Part shown: positions 45,145 to 54,185 of the stretch, piece by piece | Numbering within the stretch: position 1 is the first letter of the stretch | Layout: the number at the start of each line of letters is the position of its first letter | Source: Verrucomicrobiota bacterium | GTDB taxonomy: Bacteria > Verrucomicrobiota > Verrucomicrobiia > Opitutales > Opitutaceae | Assembly (NCBI GenBank): GCA_019510185.1 | Contig: JAEKKV010000019.1 | Span: 41,669 to 105,668 of the forward strand | Length of the DNA: 64,000 nucleotides | Direction: 5' to 3' | Notes under the pieces: generated by a model | The model's database searches: none | What the model saw: the letters and a program-made list of their open reading frames with translations, nothing else | What the model was told of the DNA's origin: nothing | Translations under genes and position numbers: made by a program

Positions 45145-46464
45145 ATGAGTCCCATCGATCCTCATCGTCCGATGCCCGCGGACTACGCGGCCGTTCAGGA
45201 CTATTTGTTTTCGCTCAAGGTGCGCGGGGTGAAATTCGGGATCGACCGGATGCGCGCCTTGGTAGCGGCGCTTGACCATCCCGAGCGGGCCGTGCCGGTC
45301 GTCCATTTTGCCGGCACCAACGGCAAGGGATCCGTCGCCGCCATGCTCGACGCCATCGTGCGTGCCGCGGGCTGGCGCACCGGTCTTTACACCTCGCCGC
45401 ACCTGGTGAGGCTCGGGGAACGCGTGCAGGTGGACCGGCGGATTCTGAGCGAGGCGGAGATCGTCGCCTACACGCGCGAACTCCGGCCGGTGGCGGAAAA
45501 AATCGGACGTGGCTGCGCGGACGATCATCCGAGCTTTTTCGAGTTCATGACGGCGATGGCGTTTTTGCAATTTGCGCGGCAACGCTGCGATCTCGCGCTC
45601 ATCGAGACCGGTATGGGCGGCCGCCTCGACGCCACCAACGTCGTTCACCCCGAAGTGGCGGTGATCACGTCCGTGGGCCTCGATCATTGCGAGATGCTGG
45701 GCGGTACCCTGGCGGAAATCGCCGCGGAAAAAGCCGGCATCATCAAGCCCGGCCGTCCCGTGGTGATGGGCCGCGTGCCGCCCGAGGCTGAGGTCGTGAT
45801 TCGTCGTATCGCCGCCGAACGCGGCGCGCCCTTGCACTCGGTGCGCGAGGTTTTCGGCGAGGCTGTGGACGGTTATCCCACGACGAACATCGAAGGCGAT
45901 TATCAACGTTGGAATGCCGCGACCGCCGTGCTCGTCACGCGTTGCCTCGACGCGCGCTGGAAACTGACCGGCGAGGTTATCGCCCGCGGACTCCACGCGA
46001 CCTGCTGGCCCGGACGCTGGCAGCGCACGACGATCGGCGGGCGGCCGTTGATTCTGGATGCTTCGCATAATCCCGAGGGCGCGGGCGTCCTGGAGGGACA
46101 CCTGCGCGCGCTGGTGGAGCAAAGCGGACGCCGCCCGGTGGTGGTGACCGGCGTGCTGGGCGCGGCGCGGGCGCGACCGTTGTTGGAGACGATCAGCCGT
46201 TATGCAGCGGAGATCCACCTCGTGATGCCGCAGCAAGCGCGGGCCTGTTCGTTCGAGGAATTGGAGGCGCTGATCCCGTCCGCATTTGGCGGGATGGTGA
46301 AACGCGCCGTGATCGCGGATGTTTTTCCCGATGCGCACACCTGTGCGGTCGGCGGTCCCGACGACACGGTGGTGTTGACGGGCTCGATCTATCTCCTCGG
46401 CGAAGTGATGGCGCGAATCGAACCGGCGCGCGGCGCGATCGAGAGCCGGCTGCAGGATTTTTGA
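45145..46464 (+). CDS. folC: Folylpolyglutamate/dihydrofolate synthase
   Basis: A 439-residue Mur-ligase-family enzyme adds glutamate to dihydropteroate or folates. The P-loop 'HFAGTNGKGSVAAML' (about residues 54-68), 'TSPHLVRLGERV' and 'ETGMGGRLDATNVV' are specific for FolC, and 'DHCEMLGGTLAEIAAEKAGI' binds Mg-ATP. 'DASHNPEG' marks the C-terminal domain. Co-directional with accD in a frequent accD-folC pairing. Confidence 0.94.
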   Translation: MSPIDPHRPMPADYAAVQDYLFSLKVRGVKFGIDRMRALVAALDHPERAVPVVHFAGTNGKGSVAAMLDAIVRAAGWRTGLYTSPHLVRLGERVQVDRRILSEAEIVAYTRELRPVAEKIGRGCADDHPSFFEFMTAMAFLQFARQRCDLALIETGMGGRLDATNVVHPEVAVITSVGLDHCEMLGGTLAEIAAEKAGIIKPGRPVVMGRVPPEAEVVIRRIAAERGAPLHSVREVFGEAVDGYPTTNIEGDYQRWNAATAVLVTRCLDARWKLTGEVIARGLHATCWPGRWQRTTIGGRPLILDASHNPEGAGVLEGHLRALVEQSGRRPVVVTGVLGAARARPLLETISRYAAEIHLVMPQQARACSFEELEALIPSAFGGMVKRAVIADVFPDAHTCAVGGPDDTVVLTGSIYLLGEVMARIEPARGAIESRLQDF

Positions 46465-46482
46465 CGCACCGCCTCCGGCGAC

Positions 46483-47664
46483 TCAGCGCGCGTTCATCGG
46501 CCGGGGCTTGGCGGTCGTGGTGGTGGCGGCGACGAGCAGAGGCACGATCTTGGGCGCCACCGGACTGCCCAGTCCTGTCACAAAATCGTAGAGGATGCTC
46601 GCGTCATAGCCGCCATTGCTGCCTGTGAGGATATCGCGGTAATCGCCGGTGTAGGCACTGGACGTGATCGAGTAGAGTACGCTGTTGGCAGAGGTGAGCG
46701 AAGTGGCGCGTCCGCTGTTGGCGAGGGCGAAGAGCGCGGCCCATTGCGGGGTGCCGCAGCTGGTGCCGCCGACGTTGAGCCAGCCGGTCGAGCCGCCGTA
46801 GTTGCTCATGTAAACGGGAAAGCCGTAGTTCGGGTCGGCGCTGTAGCTGACATCGGGCACGCCGCGGCCGCTGTAGGGATTCCAGCCGTTCTGGTAGGCG
46901 GGACGGGCGAGATACTTGCTCACACCGCCGCCGCTGCCGCTCCAGGCGAGTTCGCTGAGGACGTTGCCCGCGCTGTCGAGTTGCAAGGTGGTGCCGCCCA
47001 CGCCCACGACGTAGGCCGAGACAGCGGGCCACATGGCGCCTGAGCCGGCATCGCCAGAGGCGGCGACGAAGGTGACTCCTGGCTGGTTGAAGTGGCTTTC
47101 AAGCGAGCCGAGCCCGGAAAACTCGGCGGTGCCCCAGCTCATGGAAATCTGCTTCGCGCCAAGGCGGACGGCGTAGTCGATGGCCCCGAGCAGCGAATTG
47201 AGGCTGGAGGAGGAGGCGACGACGACGGCGAGATTGGCGCCGGGGGCGATGGCGTGGGCCCATTCGGCGTCGAGCGTGGTTTCCAAGGCCCAGCCGGAAT
47301 CGCTGCCGGCGGGTTTACCCTGGGGATAATAAATCTGGAGGCTGGCGATGGGCAGGCCGTACGTGTTCGAAAAAACGGCGAGATCGCTGGCGAGTGTGGA
47401 GCTGCCATAGGCGACGACCAACGCGATGGTTTGGCCCTTGCCGGTCAGACTGAGCTGATCGAAGCCGTACGCGTGACGAATTTGGCGGACCGAGTAACCG
47501 GTGGGACTCGTGGTGGCGAATTGCGTGACGCTGCGCAAATGAAGCGTCGGTAGTGGCGGCCGGTTACCGGTGGGTGTGGTGATGGGCGCAGCGGTGGGAG
47601 TGGCGTTCAAACAGCAGCCGAGGGCTGCGCAAAAACCGGTAAGAAGAAGGAGAATGCGTGGCAT
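46483..47664 (-). CDS. Secreted sedolisin-like serine-carboxyl peptidase (S53)
   Basis: A 393-residue exported protease with an N-terminal signal peptide (about residues 1-21, 'LLLLTGFCAALGCCLN', possibly lipidated at Cys). Catalytic residues fit the sedolisin pattern: Glu and Asp in 'ETTLDAEWAHAIAPGA' (E-x3-D), oxyanion Asp in 'ASGDAGSG' and Ser in 'GGTSCGTPQWA'. The calcium site 'RDILTGSNGGYDA' is followed by 'FVTGLGSP'. The long activation prodomain typical of the family is nearly absent (about 40 residues before the catalytic core), which is unusual. Confidence 0.85.
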   Translation of the reverse strand: MPRILLLLTGFCAALGCCLNATPTAAPITTPTGNRPPLPTLHLRSVTQFATTSPTGYSVRQIRHAYGFDQLSLTGKGQTIALVVAYGSSTLASDLAVFSNTYGLPIASLQIYYPQGKPAGSDSGWALETTLDAEWAHAIAPGANLAVVVASSSSLNSLLGAIDYAVRLGAKQISMSWGTAEFSGLGSLESHFNQPGVTFVAASGDAGSGAMWPAVSAYVVGVGGTTLQLDSAGNVLSELAWSGSGGGVSKYLARPAYQNGWNPYSGRGVPDVSYSADPNYGFPVYMSNYGGSTGWLNVGGTSCGTPQWAALFALANSGRATSLTSANSVLYSITSSAYTGDYRDILTGSNGGYDASILYDFVTGLGSPVAPKIVPLLVAATTTTAKPRPMNAR

Positions 47665-47781
47665 GGCGGGGAATGAACGACCGCTATCCCGCTCGCATTG
47701 CCAGACAGAGTCGACCCCGGAATTGTTAAGGCCGGGTAAAGCCTCGCATACCCGTTTTGCCCCCAGTCACTCCAAGCACAC

Positions 47782-47840
47782 CCGTTTCCCGTAAACCTCC
47801 CAGTCAAGTCCTGATTGACTAGGAGGTTTGCGGGAAACGG
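47782..47840. repeat. Long hairpin 1 with AGTCAAGT-N4-ATTGACT core, after purA
   Basis: A 26-bp stem (47782-47807 with 47815-47840, one G-T wobble and one C-A mismatch) closes a 7-base loop GTCCTGA. The inner six pairs are AGTCAA/TTGACT. The outer arm is CCGTTTCCCGTAAACCTCC and its complement. No T-run follows on either strand, so it is not a canonical terminator. It lies 31 bases past the purA stop and 118 bases before the sedolisin start. Confidence 0.9.
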
Positions 47841-47870
47841 AGGAGCGTGGTGGGCGTGATTTTCAGGCGA

Positions 47871-49415
47871 TCAGACCAGCTTGATCAGGTCTGCGGTCGC
47901 GGGGACGTCTTTGATGATCTGCGAGGGCTCGGGGCCGACACCGAGGTAGCGGAGATTGGGGAGCTTCGCGGCGGACGGCAGTGGTTCGCCGTGATAGGCG
48001 ACTTCCAAAAGGGAACGCACCATCGCGGCGACGTAGCGTTGGGCGTTTTTCGGCAGGTCGGCGAAATGGCGGACTTGGGAGACGTCTTCGCTCCAGCCGG
48101 GGTGCGTCGTGTAAACGGGGCGCAGGGTTTTGCGGATGGCGTCGTTGCGCGGAACGTGGTGGTAACGCTTGCCGGCGGCGTCTTCGTAGGCCGCGCAAAT
48201 CAGCAGCTCGCTGTTCCAGGCACCGCGATGCGTGAGCGCATCGAGTTTGTTGATCATCACGTCCTGAAAACCGCCGTAGCGGAGGGCGTCGCCTTTTTCC
48301 ACCGCGTCATACCAACCGACCATGCGCTGGCGTCCGGTGGAGGTGCCGAATTCAAGTTGCTTCAACAACGCGGAGAGCGGGTGGGCCTCGTCCATCTGCG
48401 TGAGAAACACGTGCGTGCCAACCTTGGTGTCGTAGGCCTTGGCGACGCCAAAGGTGTGGATGGCCTGCACCGGAATGCCGGCGCTCTCGAAAAACTCGGG
48501 CGTGAACGTGTGCGAGGCGGTGACGTTGGGCGAGAAGCCGTGGCGCTTGTCGAGCCAGTAGGCCTGGCCGAATTCGCCGATGATGGTGTGGCCGGCGCGG
48601 ACTTCGCGAAGGATGAGCTCGCGGACTTCGCCGATGTTTTTGGTCAGGCGGCGGCCGGCCTGCCAGTAGGTCTCGGTGAGCGCCTCAAGGTTGAGGGTGA
48701 AAGGCGCGGCGCCGCGAAAACCGGTGAAGTCGAACTCGGATTTTTCAAACACGCCCAATTCGAGGGCCTCGGTGTTGGCGCGCAATTCGGCGGCGGAGAG
48801 CTTGTCGAAGAAACCGGCGAAGGTCTCGGGACTCACTTGGCAGACATGCTGGATGGTGCGAAGGGCGCGGTTGGCGCGCTGGGCGAGTTTGCGGGCGTAG
48901 TCCTCGCGGCTGCCGAGGAAGTCGGCATAGGTGATCTGCCACTGGCCGACTTCATCGCCGTAGGCGGGGGTGATGCCGCGACCGGTCGAGCCGCGGGGCT
49001 CCTCCGCGAGGATGTTGACGCGGTAATCTTCCCACGCGAGGTCGAGCAGACGGTGGGTCAGATCGGAGACCAGGGTGCGTTCGTCGATGACCAGGCGGGC
49101 GAGAACGTTGTAGCCCTTTTTTTCCAAGGGCTGGGCTTCCCACCAAGCCTTGCGCGGATCGGCGACGACGCCGCTACCGATGGCAAGATGGCTGATGCCT
49201 TTTTCAACGACGCCGGAAGGGAGCAGGTTGAGCTTGATGCCGGCGGCGGTGTGGCCCGAGTTGGCCCCGCCGTTGACCTTGAGGACGACGGTGACGGGCG
49301 CCTTCGAGTCGCGCAGCTCGTGTTCGACCTCGGGAATCAGGCGGCCTTTGCCCTCGTCGCCGAGGGAGATGCCGACATCGGCGATGAGCTGGCTGGAAAA
49401 AGGAAGAAGGGACAT
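47871..49415 (-). CDS. purA: Adenylosuccinate synthetase, long divergent form
   Basis: A 514-residue enzyme joins IMP and aspartate using GTP on the way to AMP. '[11 protein letters not shown]' near residue 15 matches the GTP loop (usually WGDEGKGK) with the catalytic Asp, and 'NGGANSGHT' the IMP loop with the catalytic His. The C-terminus '[12 protein letters not shown]' and '[11 protein letters not shown]' are standard. At 514 residues it is about 80 longer than E. coli PurA and noticeably divergent in the middle. The start is ATG 49415. It follows guaB by 121 bases on the same strand. Confidence 0.88.
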   Translation of the reverse strand: MSLLPFSSQLIADVGISLGDEGKGRLIPEVEHELRDSKAPVTVVLKVNGGANSGHTAAGIKLNLLPSGVVEKGISHLAIGSGVVADPRKAWWEAQPLEKKGYNVLARLVIDERTLVSDLTHRLLDLAWEDYRVNILAEEPRGSTGRGITPAYGDEVGQWQITYADFLGSREDYARKLAQRANRALRTIQHVCQVSPETFAGFFDKLSAAELRANTEALELGVFEKSEFDFTGFRGAAPFTLNLEALTETYWQAGRRLTKNIGEVRELILREVRAGHTIIGEFGQAYWLDKRHGFSPNVTASHTFTPEFFESAGIPVQAIHTFGVAKAYDTKVGTHVFLTQMDEAHPLSALLKQLEFGTSTGRQRMVGWYDAVEKGDALRYGGFQDVMINKLDALTHRGAWNSELLICAAYEDAAGKRYHHVPRNDAIRKTLRPVYTTHPGWSEDVSQVRHFADLPKNAQRYVAAMVRSLLEVAYHGEPLPSAAKLPNLRYLGVGPEPSQIIKDVPATADLIKLV

Positions 49416-49536
49416 GGCAAACCGCCGAGGAAAAAGCCTTTGGCGGCAACGTTCAACGCCCATCTTTCAACCGCCGGCCTTTGACGTCCAACGGACGAAA
49501 GACCGGGCAGTTGGCACTTTTCCCTCCCTTTGGCGC

Positions 49537-51117
49537 TCAACCCTTCGTCTGAGTCTTGATCTCGACGACGTCGTGGGGGGCGGCCTCTTTCTGTCCGGCC
49601 GGGGAAACGCGGATGTAGCGGGCCTTTTCGCGAAGTTCCGGCAACGTCTTGGCGCCCAAGTAGCCCATGCCGCTTTGCACACCGCCCACGAGCGTGGCGA
49701 GAACGTCGTCGGCGGAGCCGGAGACTTCCTTTAACGCTTCGATGCCTTCGGCGGTCAACTTGCGGGTGGTGTCGGTTTTGTCGTGGCCATAGCGGGCGGC
49801 GCTGCCGGCCTTCATCGCGGTGAGCGAGCCCATGCCACGATATTGCTTATAGAGCTTGCCGTTGATCTCCATGATCTCGCCCGGGGCTTCGCGGCAACCA
49901 GCGAGCAGACCCCCGAGGATGACGGCGTCGGCGAGGGTGAGGGCTTTGACGATGTCGCCCGACTTGGTGATGCCGCCGTCGGCGATGATCTTGACGCCGC
50001 GGGCCCGCGCGCCTTGGGCGGCGACATGGAGGGCGGTGAGTTGGGGGATGCCCACGCCGGCGACAATGCGCGTGGTGCAGATGGAGCCGGGCCCCTGGCC
50101 GACCTTGATGGCGCTCGCGCCGCACTGGGCGAGGTAATCGACACCGGACGCGCTGGTGACGTTGCCGGCGATGATGGTGAGGGCGGGAAAGGCGTCGCGG
50201 ATAAGCTTCACGACATCGCCGACGCCGGCGGTGTGACCGTGCGCGGTGGAGACGGCGACGGCGTCGATGGCTTCGTCGACCAGATGGCCGACATGGGAGA
50301 TGATCTTGTCGCGATCGAGCGAGCCATCGGGCCGGCGCACCGGAGCGATGGCGGCGCCGACGACGAGGCGGAACTCGGAGTCGCGCGCGGGTTTGCGCCG
50401 GGATTTCGACTCCGCGGTGATGCGATCGACGTCGGAGAATGTCACAAGGCCGCGCAGGCGGTCTTGGTCGTCCACGACGAGCATCTTGTGGATGCCTACG
50501 TGTTCGCTGAAGAAGATATCGGCAGCCTTGATCGGGTCGGGCTGGAGCGAACGTTCATGCACGGTGCGGATCTCGCTGCGCGGCACCATCGCCTCGGCCA
50601 CCGTTTTAGTCCTGTAACGCTCGCGCACGGTGCTGCCGGGCAGCAGGCCGATGAGCTTGCCCGCACCGTCGATGACGGGGAAGGTGCGGAAATCGTATTT
50701 TTTGTGTTCGATGAGGGCGAGCACGTCGCCGACGAGCTGATTGGCGGTGATGGTGATCGGGTCCTGGATGAGACCGTGGATGTGGCGTTTGACGCGGGCC
50801 ACTTCCTTCACCTGATCTTTCGGCGACATGTTGTAGTGGACGAGACCGAGACCGCCGTTGAGCGCCATGGTGATGGCCATGCGGGCTTCGGTCACGGTGT
50901 CCATGTCCGACGAGATGATCGGAATGGAGAGCCGGAGCGCCTCGGAAAGGGCGGTGGACGTATCCGCATCCTTGGGCAGGATTTCCGAATACAACGTGGC
51001 GAGCGACACGTCGTCGAACGTGAGCGCCACCGGAAGATTGGCGCGGAAGAAAGTGTCGGCCGGCAGGTAGAATTCGGCGTCGAGCGAGCCGGCGGAAGTC
51101 GTGGCAACCTTGGTCAT
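49537..51117 (-). CDS. guaB: Inosine-5'-monophosphate dehydrogenase
   Basis: A 526-residue enzyme oxidises IMP to XMP, the committed step to GMP. 'LTFDDVSLA' begins the barrel and the catalytic cysteine loop is '[18 protein letters not shown]'. Two CBS domains (about residues 120-240) lie between strands as usual, and '[13 protein letters not shown]' and '[10 protein letters not shown]' bind IMP and form the flap region. With purA next to it, the pair controls both exits from IMP. The start is ATG 51117; 18 further codons upstream are open. Confidence 0.95.
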   Translation of the reverse strand: MTKVATTSAGSLDAEFYLPADTFFRANLPVALTFDDVSLATLYSEILPKDADTSTALSEALRLSIPIISSDMDTVTEARMAITMALNGGLGLVHYNMSPKDQVKEVARVKRHIHGLIQDPITITANQLVGDVLALIEHKKYDFRTFPVIDGAGKLIGLLPGSTVRERYRTKTVAEAMVPRSEIRTVHERSLQPDPIKAADIFFSEHVGIHKMLVVDDQDRLRGLVTFSDVDRITAESKSRRKPARDSEFRLVVGAAIAPVRRPDGSLDRDKIISHVGHLVDEAIDAVAVSTAHGHTAGVGDVVKLIRDAFPALTIIAGNVTSASGVDYLAQCGASAIKVGQGPGSICTTRIVAGVGIPQLTALHVAAQGARARGVKIIADGGITKSGDIVKALTLADAVILGGLLAGCREAPGEIMEINGKLYKQYRGMGSLTAMKAGSAARYGHDKTDTTRKLTAEGIEALKEVSGSADDVLATLVGGVQSGMGYLGAKTLPELREKARYIRVSPAGQKEAAPHDVVEIKTQTKG

Positions 51118-51242
51118 GAGTTGCCGTGAACGTAGTAAGCCGAACCGGACGAAGCGCAAATCGTTTTTCAAGATCCACGTTTCCTTTCGTCCGCTCCGTT
51201 CACCCCCCCGTCAGCGCTTCCCACCCTCTACTCTCGGTTACT

Positions 51243-51295
51243 CCGCGCCCAACCCCTTCAGTCAAGTATACATTGACTGAAGGGGTTGGGCGCGG
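51243..51295. repeat. Long hairpin 2 with AGTCAAGT-N4-ATTGACT core, before guaB
   Basis: A perfect 23-bp stem (51243-51265 with 51273-51295) closes a 7-base loop GTATACA. The inner pairs are AGTCAA/TTGACT, the outer arm is CCGCGCCCAACCCCTTC and its complement. It lies between guaB (start 51117, minus) and menC (start 51370, plus). No T-run on either strand. Confidence 0.92.
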
Positions 51296-51369
51296 CGGGG
51301 CGGGTTTGGGTGGGCGGGAGGTTTCGGGCTTTTCTTCACGGGCTTTGGGAACTTGGTAGGAGGTGCCTT

Positions 51370-52425
51370 ATGCGATTTCGTTTGAATTACCGCCGCTATG
51401 TCCTGCCGTTTCGCGCCCCGGTGCGCACGGCCCATGGCGTCTGGGCGGAGCGCACCGGGCTGATCGTGCGGCTGGAGGATGAATCCGGTCGCGCCGGCTA
51501 CGGCGAGGTCGCGCCGATCCCGTGGTTTGGAACGGAGACGGTGGAGGAGGCCGCGGCGGTGCTGCATGGGCTTGGCGAGTGGCTCACGCCGGAGCAGCTT
51601 GCGCCGGTGCCGGCGACATTCGGATGCCTGAATTTTGCATTGGCGGGAGCGCGGGCGGAATTGGACGCTTCCGCAGCGGGAGCCGATCGGCGGGTTGAGG
51701 ATAACGCATCCTACTTGTCCGTGGCCGCGCTGCTGCCGGCAGGCCGGGCGGCGCTCGCGCAGATCGCGCCGAAGGCCGAACTCGGTTTTCGCACGTTTAA
51801 ATGGAAGGTGGGAGTGGGCGATCTTGCCGACGAACTTTCACTGCTCGACGACGTGATCGCCGAACTGCCTTCGGGCGCGAAACTCCGTCTCGATGCCAAT
51901 GGCGCGTGGGAGCGTCGTCAGGCCGAGCGCTGGCTGGAGCGCGCGGCGGAACGGCCGGTCGAGTTTGTCGAGCAACCCTGTTTCTCCGGGGCGGCGCAGG
52001 GCGAGGCGCAGTGTCGGCGGACGGAGGCGCTGTTGCTGGGACTGGCGCAGGATTATCCGACGCCGCTGGCGCTCGACGAATCGTTGGTGGGAGCGCGCGA
52101 TGTGGAGCGCTGGCTCGCGGCGGGGTGGGGCGGCGTTTTTGTGATCAAGCCCGCGCTTTTGGGCGATCCGGCGCCGGTGCTTGCGCGGCTGGCGGCGGCC
52201 AAGGCCGACGTGGTGTTTTCCTCGGCATTGGAAACGGCGGTCGGTGCGCGCGCGGCTTTGCGCGCGGCCTTTGCCTGGCGGTCCGCGAAACCGCGGGCGC
52301 TGGGCTTCGGCGTGTGGCCGCTGTTTGAGGATTCTCGTTTTGACGGGCCGTTTGCGTCCCCCTGCCTGCGGGCCGGGGATGTCGCGTTGCTCAATCCGGA
52401 GGCCGCATGGAACGCGCTGACCTAG
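51370..52425 (+). CDS. menC: o-Succinylbenzoate synthase
   Basis: A 351-residue enolase-superfamily enzyme dehydrates SHCHC to o-succinylbenzoate for menaquinone. Catalytic lysine in 'FKWKVG' (about residue 143), metal ligands in 'LRLDANGAW', 'FVEQP' and 'LALDESLV', second lysine in 'VIKPALLG'. The start at ATG 51370 is fixed by AGGAGGTG at 51358-51365. The end overlaps menE by 19 bases. Together with menE and the thioesterase gene it indicates menaquinone synthesis. Confidence 0.92.
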   Translation: MRFRLNYRRYVLPFRAPVRTAHGVWAERTGLIVRLEDESGRAGYGEVAPIPWFGTETVEEAAAVLHGLGEWLTPEQLAPVPATFGCLNFALAGARAELDASAAGADRRVEDNASYLSVAALLPAGRAALAQIAPKAELGFRTFKWKVGVGDLADELSLLDDVIAELPSGAKLRLDANGAWERRQAERWLERAAERPVEFVEQPCFSGAAQGEAQCRRTEALLLGLAQDYPTPLALDESLVGARDVERWLAAGWGGVFVIKPALLGDPAPVLARLAAAKADVVFSSALETAVGARAALRAAFAWRSAKPRALGFGVWPLFEDSRFDGPFASPCLRAGDVALLNPEAAWNALT

Positions 52426-53624
52426 CCCGCTTGCTGGGTGCCTCGCCGGTTTCTGCCGCGCCGCGCGATGTCGTGGTGGAGGAACGCGACCCGGCGCGGT
52501 TTATCGCGGTGTTTGCCGAAGCCATGGCCGCAGGCGGGACGGTGTTCGTGGCGGATCCTTCCTGGGGGCAAAGCGAGCGCACGCAGTTTCAGGAGATCAT
52601 CCGGCGCGCCTCCTCGGGCGGCGATCAGGATCGCGCCGGACGCGGTTGGCTTTGTCTGCCAACCGGCGGCACTTCGGGGGCGATCAAACTGGCGCGGCAC
52701 GACGGGGAAACGCTCGCGGCCGCGGTCAAAGGTTTTTGCGCCCACTTCGGCACGGACCGGGTCAACGCCATCGGCCTGCTGCCGCTTCATCACGTGAGCG
52801 GATTCATGGCTTGGATACGTACGGTGTTCACCGGCGGCGATTATCGTCAGGCGGATTGGAAAGCTGTCGAGCGCGGCGAACGTCCGGAGCTGGCGGCCGG
52901 GCGCGACGGGTTTCTCTCGCTGGTGCCGACGCAGCTCCAGCGTTTGTTGGCCGATCCGGCGGCGGTGGCATGGCTGCGGGGGTTTCGCGCGGTGTTCATC
53001 GGCGGCGGACCGGCGTGGCCGGAGCTGGTCGAGGCGGGCGCCCGGGAGCGACTGCCGCTGGCGTTTTCCTATGGCATGACGGAAACGGCGGCGATGGTGT
53101 GCGCCCTGCGTCCGGAGGAGTTTTTGGCGGGCGGCCGCGGTTGCGGGACGATGTTGCCGCATGCGCGCGTCACGCTGGAGGCGGAGGGCCGCATCGCCGT
53201 TGCGGGCGGGTCGTTGTTTCGCGGCTATTGGCCGGAGTGGCGCGAAACGGGTCCGTGGTTGACGGAGGACTTGGGCTGTTTCGACGACCGGGGCGGCCTG
53301 CGGGTGCTCGGCCGTCGCGACGCGCTCATCATCACGGGCGGAAAGAAAGTGGATCCGGCGGAGGTGGAGGCGGCGTTGCGCGCCACCGGAGTTTTTGAGG
53401 ATCTGGCGGTGATCGGCCTGCCTGACGCCGAGTGGGGCGAGATCGTGGTGGCCTGTTATCCGCAGGCGAACGCCGCGCCCGATCTGACCGGGCTCGCCGC
53501 GCGTCTCGGTGTCCAGCTCGCCGCCTACAAACACCCGAAGCGCTACCTGCCGGTCGCGCCTTGGCCGCGCAACGCGCAGGGCAAGGTCAACCGCGCCGAG
53601 CTGCGCCGTCTGGTCGCAGGCTGA
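52407..53624 (+). CDS. menE: o-Succinylbenzoate-CoA ligase
   Basis: A 405-residue ANL-family adenylating enzyme activates o-succinylbenzoate with ATP and CoA. The AMP-binding loop 'LPTGGTSGAIKLA' (about residues 86-98), 'SYGMTETAAMV' (about 221) and the hinge/C-terminal 'LGRRDALIITGGKKVDPAEVE' region, cited as 'IITGGKKVDPAEVE', are clear; the catalytic lysine lies in 'NAQGKVNRAEL'. It is shorter than many MenE proteins, with a compact N-terminal domain. Translationally coupled to menC. Confidence 0.91.
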   Translation: MERADLARLLGASPVSAAPRDVVVEERDPARFIAVFAEAMAAGGTVFVADPSWGQSERTQFQEIIRRASSGGDQDRAGRGWLCLPTGGTSGAIKLARHDGETLAAAVKGFCAHFGTDRVNAIGLLPLHHVSGFMAWIRTVFTGGDYRQADWKAVERGERPELAAGRDGFLSLVPTQLQRLLADPAAVAWLRGFRAVFIGGGPAWPELVEAGARERLPLAFSYGMTETAAMVCALRPEEFLAGGRGCGTMLPHARVTLEAEGRIAVAGGSLFRGYWPEWRETGPWLTEDLGCFDDRGGLRVLGRRDALIITGGKKVDPAEVEAALRATGVFEDLAVIGLPDAEWGEIVVACYPQANAAPDLTGLAARLGVQLAAYKHPKRYLPVAPWPRNAQGKVNRAELRRLVAG

Positions 53625-53645
53625 CGTTGTGACTGGCGTCCCGCG

Positions 53646-54053
53646 TCAGCCCGCCTGGACCCAGGCGGCCAGGCTGGAGGGCAGGGGCAGGCGTTCGCGG
53701 GTTTGCGAGGAGATGCAGACGTGCTCCGTGCGCGCGACCGCCGCACGTTTTTCCGCCGCGCCTTGTTTCCAGATTACGTAATTAAGGGCGTAGCTGTTCT
53801 CGGAGAGGGCCTGAGGAATGACCTCGACGCGCACCTTGTCTCCGCAGGCGAGGGGACGCAGGTAGCTGGCTTCGCTTTTTGCCACGGGCACCACCACGCC
53901 GGTGTCCACGAAAAACGTCCCCAGCGGAATCCCCGCCGCCGCCAGCGCCTCCTCGTAGGCTTCGTGGCAGATGGAGAGATAGCGTGCGAAGAAGACCACC
54001 CCGGCGGCGTCGGTGTCGGGAAAGTGGATCGTGCGCGAATAGGAGAAGGGCAT
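53646..54053 (-). CDS. Hotdog-fold acyl-CoA thioesterase, probable DHNA-CoA hydrolase
   Basis: A 135-residue single hotdog domain. 'HFPDTDAAGVVFFARYLSIC' (about residues 9-28) with 'HEAYEEAL' matches the 4-hydroxybenzoyl-CoA thioesterase/YbgC group and closely resembles the cyanobacterial DHNA-CoA thioesterase start; Asp of 'DTDAAG' is the catalytic residue. The convergent position next to menC-menE supports hydrolysis of 1,4-dihydroxy-2-naphthoyl-CoA, but acyl-CoA housekeeping remains possible. Confidence 0.82.
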   Translation of the reverse strand: MPFSYSRTIHFPDTDAAGVVFFARYLSICHEAYEEALAAAGIPLGTFFVDTGVVVPVAKSEASYLRPLACGDKVRVEVIPQALSENSYALNYVIWKQGAAEKRAAVARTEHVCISSQTRERLPLPSSLAAWVQAG

Positions 54054-54185
54054 GCGGTGCAGATAAGACCAAATTCCGCTTTTTTTTAACCATTAATCTT
54101 CGTTAATGGATATTAATTCCGGCGAACGCTGGGTTTTGGGAGTGCTCCTCCGCCGGCGGGAGTGATTAAATCCAATTTTTCAACG

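Noticed and set aside
47782..47840. Hairpin after purA as a plain terminator
   Set aside because: No T-run on either strand, and the same apex occurs upstream of guaB where no terminator is expected.
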